Source of the DNA: Megasphaera stantonii
GTDB taxonomy: Bacteria; Bacillota; Negativicutes; Veillonellales; Megasphaeraceae
Length of the DNA: 64,000 nt
Direction of reading: 5' to 3'
NCBI RefSeq assembly: GCF_003367905.1
Contig: NZ_CP029462.1
Coordinates: 2,108,001-2,172,000, forward strand
The translations under genes and the position numbers were made by a program. Under the pieces are notes generated by a model. It had not been told where the DNA came from. It did no database searches and worked only from the letters and a program-made list of their open reading frames with translations. Shown piece by piece: positions 60,061 through 64,000 of this stretch. Position 1 is the stretch's first letter, and each line of letters begins with the position of its first letter.

Positions 60061-60815
60061 CTGTTTTGGAACTGCAAGAAGTGACGAAAGTATTTTCAGG
60101 AAGAAAGGGCGCTCAGGTCAGGGCGTTGGATAGGGTTAGTTTTTGCATAGAAGAAGGCGAAAGCGTCGGCCTGATCGGTTCGTCCGGGTCGGGAAAGAGC
60201 ACCGTCGCCAATGCGGTATGCCGCTTTATCGACGTGACGTCAGGACGTATTTTGCTGAGAGGCTGCGATATTACAGAGGCCAGGGGAAAGGCCCTGCGGC
60301 AGGTGTATAAAGAAGTGCAAATGGTATTTCAGTCGCCTCGGTCGTCCTTTGACCCGCGGCGGACACTGGGAGACGGCGTCGGAGAATGTCTTAAGAACGG
60401 CGGCGTCGGCAAAGCCGAACGGCGGGAACGGGTAAGAGCGCTGCTGGAACGGTGCGGATTGCCTGCTGCCGCCGCCGATTGGTATCCTCATGAGGTCAGC
60501 GGCGGCCAATGCCAGCGGGCGGCCATCGCCCGCGCCTTGGCGGCACAGCCGCGGCTGCTTGTTTGCGACGAAGCGACGAGCGCCTTGGACGTCATGGCCC
60601 AGCGGCAGATTCTTGAACTGCTGCTGGAGCTAAAGGCCGAGGGGCGTCTCCAGCTCCTGTTTATTACGCACAATTTGGCCGTAGCGCAGCAGTGCTGCGA
60701 CCGGCTTATCGTCATGGACAAGGGCCGGATTGTAGAAGAAGGACGGATGGACGACGTCGTTTGCCGTCCTCAAAGCGAATACACGAGGCGCCTTATCGAG
60801 GCCGTCCTATACTGA
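60057..60815 (+). CDS. Nickel/peptide-type ABC importer, ATPase 2
   Basis: A 252-residue ATPase of the DppF/NikE type: GSSGSGKSTVANAVC, VFQSPRSSFDPRRTLG, EVSGGQCQRAAIARAL, LLVCDEATSALD, LFITHNLAVAQ. It pairs with the first ATPase and ends the operon; a terminator follows directly. Confidence 0.92.
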   Translation: MTVLELQEVTKVFSGRKGAQVRALDRVSFCIEEGESVGLIGSSGSGKSTVANAVCRFIDVTSGRILLRGCDITEARGKALRQVYKEVQMVFQSPRSSFDPRRTLGDGVGECLKNGGVGKAERRERVRALLERCGLPAAAADWYPHEVSGGQCQRAAIARALAAQPRLLVCDEATSALDVMAQRQILELLLELKAEGRLQLLFITHNLAVAQQCCDRLIVMDKGRIVEEGRMDDVVCRPQSEYTRRLIEAVLY

Positions 60816-60817
60816 CG

Positions 60818-60867
60818 AAAAAGGGCTCCTCCATAGCCTGCATGGGACTAGGGAGGAGCCTTTTTCG
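60818..60867. terminator. Terminator between the ABC operon and the lipoprotein gene
   Basis: AAAAAGGGCTCCTCC and GGAGGAGCCTTTTTC form a stem with an 18-base loop and A/T runs, serving converging transcripts. Confidence 0.88.
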
Positions 60868-60878
60868 TATGATTGTAT

Positions 60879-61409
60879 TTATTTTTTCAAATTAGGCGTG
60901 CAGTCGACGATAATGCTGTCATATTCTTTGCCGTTTTTATTTTTCATGACCGTATAGGTTCCCTTCGTGTCGGGGATCGCTTTTTCCAGCATGTCGCTGT
61001 GCCATTTTTCTACGATCATGGTCATGCCGCCCGTTTGCTGGCTGTTTTCCGACTGCTTCTTGCCGTCGCGGGGAAGGAGCGTATCCGTCGCCGGTTCTTT
61101 GCCGTCTTTAGCCGGCAAGGTAATGGTAACGGCCCGGTCCTTTTCAAATACGACTTCGTAGAGGCCGCCCTTGTATACTTTCAGCGTATCGCCTTGCGCG
61201 TAGGGATGGCCGAATTCGGCTTCCCAATCCTGGGCCGTATCGCCGAGGCCGGCGACTTCGCCGATCGTGGCTTTTTCAGCTTTGCCCTTATCGACCTGCT
61301 GTTCCTGCGTGGTCTGGGCCTTATTGGCGTCCTGCGTGTCTGCCGGGGAACAGCCGGCGCTGACGAACAGCGTCAGAATGGCCAGGACGACGGCTAATTG
61401 TTTTTTCAT
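60879..61409 (-). CDS. Lipoprotein of unknown function
   Basis: A 176-residue protein with signal peptide and lipobox (LTLFVSAGC). After a low-complexity linker rich in Q, K and T, the domain reads GDTAQDWEAEFGHPYAQGDTLKVY, YEVVFEKDRAVTITLP, and ends MKNKNGKEYDSIIVD. The pattern resembles small envelope lipoproteins of Negativicutes; function unknown. AGGAGG precedes ATG. Confidence 0.75.
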   Translation of the reverse strand: MKKQLAVVLAILTLFVSAGCSPADTQDANKAQTTQEQQVDKGKAEKATIGEVAGLGDTAQDWEAEFGHPYAQGDTLKVYKGGLYEVVFEKDRAVTITLPAKDGKEPATDTLLPRDGKKQSENSQQTGGMTMIVEKWHSDMLEKAIPDTKGTYTVMKNKNGKEYDSIIVDCTPNLKK

Positions 61410-61432
61410 ATCAAGTACCTCCTTACTGTATG

Positions 61433-62692
61433 TTACCGCCGGCGGCGGTTGTCTCCGCCCTTATGCAGCGTTTTGTGGCGCTTGCTTTTCGTAGGCTGGT
61501 ACGTGCTGGCCGGCAGCTTGTCCTTGTATACCTTTTTCTTTTTGGGAGGCTGCGCGCTGGCCTTGACTTTGATTTTGCCGCTCGTCGTATATTTGGTAAT
61601 CGTGGCGTGAATGCTGTGTTCGATGCGGCGAACCCAGTCTTCGTCAGAGCCGGTGGCGAACATGACGGACAAGCCTTCGTTGCCGGCCCGGCCTGTCCGG
61701 CCGATGCGGTGGATATAATAATCTACGTCGCGGGGGACGTCGTAGTTGAATACGTGCGTAATGCCTTCGATGTCGATGCCGCGGGCGGCGATATCCGTCG
61801 CGACGAGAATCTGCGTCTTAGCCCGGGCGAAATCGCGCAGCACCTGGGTGCGGCGGCCTTGGGACATGTCGCCGTGGAGTTCGCCGATATTGAAGCCGGC
61901 GGCGATGAGCTGACCGGCCAGCTGGGCTGTCCGCTCTTTAGTATTGCAGAATACGACGGCCAGGTAGGGATTCATTTCCTGCAGCATCTGGCACAGCATG
62001 CCGAATTTTTTGTCCTCGCTGGTCATGTAGATGCGCTGTTCAATTTGCTCCAGAGCGATGGTTTCGCCTTCTAATACGCGGAGCGACAGGGGATTCTGCA
62101 TGTGTTTTTTAGCCAGACCCCTGATTTTGTCCGGTATGGTGGCGGAGAAAAACAGGAGCTGACGGCGCTTGGGCGTCATGCTGATGAGGATGTCGACGTC
62201 TTCTAAAAATCCCGACTGCAGCATTTGGTCCGCTTCGTCGACGACGACCCGGCCGACGCCGCTTAAATCGAGGGAATTGCGGCGGCAATGGTCCAGGAGG
62301 CGGCCCGGCGTGCCGATGATGACATGGGGATGGCGGTGCAGCTTCTGCAGCTGGTTTTCGATCGTCTTGCCGCCGATGAGGCTGAGGACGTCGACGCCGA
62401 GAGCCGGGGCTAGGGCGTCGGCTACTTCGGCAATCTGCCGGGCCAGCTCGCGCGTCGGCGCGATGATAAGGACCTGCTCCATATGGACGTTCGGCTTGAC
62501 CTGCTGCAATGACGGCAGGAGGAAGGCGTAGGTTTTGCCCGTGCCGGTCTGGGCCTGGGCCAGTATGTCGCGCCCTTTAAATACAGGCGGGATCGCCTGT
62601 TCCTGTATGGCCGTGGCCTCACGGATGCCCTGCTTGCGCAGCAGTTCGCAAAGCTCCGGCGTAATGCCTAAGGATTGGAATGTTTTGGACAT
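61433..62692 (-). CDS. DEAD-box ATP-dependent RNA helicase
   Basis: A 419-residue helicase with all motifs: FQSLGITPELCELL and Q in ATAIQEQAIP, AQTGTGKT (I), PTRELARQ (Ia), VVVDEADQM (II), FSATIP (III), ARGIDIEGITHV (V), YIHRIGRTGRAG (VI). The basic tail (PKKKKVYKDK; SKRHKTLHKGG) probably binds RNA. Closest to the CshA/RhlE type; role in RNA decay or ribosome assembly is inferred. Confidence 0.93.
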   Translation of the reverse strand: MSKTFQSLGITPELCELLRKQGIREATAIQEQAIPPVFKGRDILAQAQTGTGKTYAFLLPSLQQVKPNVHMEQVLIIAPTRELARQIAEVADALAPALGVDVLSLIGGKTIENQLQKLHRHPHVIIGTPGRLLDHCRRNSLDLSGVGRVVVDEADQMLQSGFLEDVDILISMTPKRRQLLFFSATIPDKIRGLAKKHMQNPLSLRVLEGETIALEQIEQRIYMTSEDKKFGMLCQMLQEMNPYLAVVFCNTKERTAQLAGQLIAAGFNIGELHGDMSQGRRTQVLRDFARAKTQILVATDIAARGIDIEGITHVFNYDVPRDVDYYIHRIGRTGRAGNEGLSVMFATGSDEDWVRRIEHSIHATITKYTTSGKIKVKASAQPPKKKKVYKDKLPASTYQPTKSKRHKTLHKGGDNRRRR

Positions 62693-62874
62693 GATCGTGT
62701 AAATACCTTTCTATGTAAATATTTGCGTAATTATTATCTATTGTACACAAGAGCCGTCTTTTTCGCAATAGAAGATTGCGCCGGCCGGCCATAACGACTA
62801 CCCATGTATGCCCTGTATGTGGTATACTTAATTATTAAGCAAGAGAGTTCCTGTAATGGAGGTACAGAAAAGAA

Positions 62875-63306
62875 ATGAGTGGCTGTTGCGATGTAATTCG
62901 TCAGTGCGTGTTCATGTGTTTTTTTATTATCCCGATTCCCATCGGGGCGTATACGATACATAACGGCTCCAGCGCCGTCGTGGCCCTGGTGAGCTATACG
63001 GTCTTGTCCTTCCTGGTTCCCTGGGCTTATTTAGGCAGCGCCGAAGCGCGGTTCGGCCCGGAACAGCGGAAGATAAGCCGGGCTGCCTTTGTCGTCATGT
63101 GGCTGGCTGTCGCCGCGGCCTTTGCCGTTTTCAGCGCCTGTATGGGCGATATCTGGAAATCGTCGTCCTTTTGGGAATGGCCGACTGTTGGACGGGATAT
63201 CGTATTCATCGTCGGCATGTACGGAAAGGTATGCGTCACGCTGCTGCTGGCCTATGGCCTGGCCTGCCTGACCGGGTCGGATACGGCGAAGGGAGGGAGC
63301 CTATGA
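62875..63306 (+). CDS. Small integral membrane protein, unknown
   Basis: A 143-residue protein with about four hydrophobic segments (CVFMCFFIIPIPIGAYTI; VVALVSYTVLSFLVPWAYLG; AAFVVMWLAVAAAFAVFSAC; VTLLLAYGLACLTG). It overlaps the next membrane protein gene by four bases (ATGA), so they probably work together. GGAGGT lies upstream of ATG; TATACT at about 62820 with an upstream TGG may be the -10 element. Confidence 0.7.
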   Translation: MSGCCDVIRQCVFMCFFIIPIPIGAYTIHNGSSAVVALVSYTVLSFLVPWAYLGSAEARFGPEQRKISRAAFVVMWLAVAAAFAVFSACMGDIWKSSSFWEWPTVGRDIVFIVGMYGKVCVTLLLAYGLACLTGSDTAKGGSL

Positions 63307-64000
63307 CGGCGTCTGTGACAGATCGCGTGCGGGCTGTTCTGCGGCTGGCTCTTTGGACAGTCCCCATTCCCTTCGGCGCCTTTGCGTCCGATAAGGGCCT
63401 GTTCGTATCCCTGTCGGTCCTGGTGTTCATTTTGGCTTCGCTGAGCCTGCCCATTACGGTGCGCCGCCGCCAGATGAAGGGGACGGGAACGTCGCAATAT
63501 GCGTCCGTAGGTGCAATACTATACGGCGGCATCGTCGCCCTGTGCGTTGCCGTCGCCATTCTCAACGGCCTCATGGCGTATCCGTTTTGGCAGGAATACG
63601 CCTTGCGGGTCGCCTCCTTTTTCGCATGGATGGTGGGGACCCTGACGCTGCAGTCTCTGGCTGCCTGGGGCGTGGATTGGTGGCTGAAGCGCCGCCGGGT
63701 CTACTGGTTTTCCGAATTTCTGGATACGATTTTATATAGCCTGCCTCTGCCTTGCGCTGTCATGGGCATGCTCCTGTTTCCGTCTGTCGGCGACGGCGAA
63801 GTAACGACCAGCCTGGTCGTCGGCGTGATGGGCATCATGGGCTTTGGATTTATCGCTATGGGCATATGCGTCATCGCCGTGTTCGCCTTTTATTTTTTTC
63901 CGTCAAAGGGCCTGCCGGGAAAGGAACGGATTATTCAGTGCTTGCGCATCGTCGTGATGACGGCTGTCTGGCTGGGATCGAATTCGATCATCTTCGACAG
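63303..64000 (+). CDS. Membrane protein, partial at window end
   Basis: At least 232 codons, open to the window end. Several membrane segments are visible (GLFVSLSVLVFILASLSLPI; YGGIVALCVAVAILNGLMAY; FFAWMVGTLTLQSLAAWG and others). The opening LALWTVPIPFGAFASDKGLF mirrors the IIPIPIGAYTI start of the upstream gene, suggesting a related pair. Function unknown. Confidence 0.7.
   Translation, partial: MTASVTDRVRAVLRLALWTVPIPFGAFASDKGLFVSLSVLVFILASLSLPITVRRRQMKGTGTSQYASVGAILYGGIVALCVAVAILNGLMAYPFWQEYALRVASFFAWMVGTLTLQSLAAWGVDWWLKRRRVYWFSEFLDTILYSLPLPCAVMGMLLFPSVGDGEVTTSLVVGVMGIMGFGFIAMGICVIAVFAFYFFPSKGLPGKERIIQCLRIVVMTAVWLGSNSIIFD

Overview
The window looks like a chromosomal segment of a Negativicutes bacterium, most likely Megasphaera or a close Veillonellaceae relative. 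This is inferred from a Firmicutes-type core gene order (efp, two Asp23-like genes, nusB, xseA, xseB, ispA, tlyA, nadK, argR, recN), moderately high GC, strong AGGAGG ribosome binding sites and an L-arabinose operon. No 16S gene is present, so the genus is a guess.

Bases 1 to about 25,500 are the late half of a Mu/P2-like contractile-tailed prophage, cut at its left end inside the large terminase. The order is terminase end, portal, MuF-type minor head protein, maturation protease/scaffold, decoration protein, collagen-like protein, major capsid, head completion, neck/terminator, sheath (DUF3383), tube, tail chaperone, tape measure, baseplate genes and tail fibre. The MuF protein carries an AT-rich C-terminal HExxH metallopeptidase-like domain followed by a small gene and a terminator, the layout of a polymorphic toxin moron. 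The tail fibre is followed by about 1.3 kb of alternative fibre C-termini in both orientations, each starting at the same short repeat and lying beside a tyrosine recombinase gene: a phage shufflon of six interchangeable tips. Then come holin, a DUF2829/Tad2-like protein, amidase endolysin and two small proteins.

Beyond the late-operon terminator is a minus-strand accessory island (about 23,675-25,500): a solitary type I-C/I-B-like Cas7 with two small unknown genes, a near-consensus promoter containing three copies of TTTATGGGCATAAA spaced exactly 22 bp apart, and just upstream a single type I-F-like CRISPR repeat (CTGCC hairpin followed by CTTAGAAA) with no array. This looks like a phage counter-CRISPR island combining a solitary cas gene and a solitary repeat RNA, and is the most interesting system in the window.

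From 25,700 on the sequence is host chromosome: rpsD (minus strand); an arabinose regulon (MFS sugar:H+ symporter, FGGY kinase, araD, araA, LacI-type regulator, galM) with shared operator-like palindromes; a membrane-anchored DnaQ-like protein that has lost its catalytic residues; a MogA/MoaB protein; cobalamin nucleotide-loop genes (cobU, cobS, phosphatase); a pseudouridine synthase; pepP; efp; the nusB-recN block; the lysine/DAP operon dapB-asd-dapA; an IS30 element between dapA and a tRNA-Arg(ACG) promoter; two paralogous methyltransferases coupled to a five-gene nickel/peptide-type ABC importer; a lipoprotein; a DEAD-box helicase; and two membrane proteins, the last cut by the window end.
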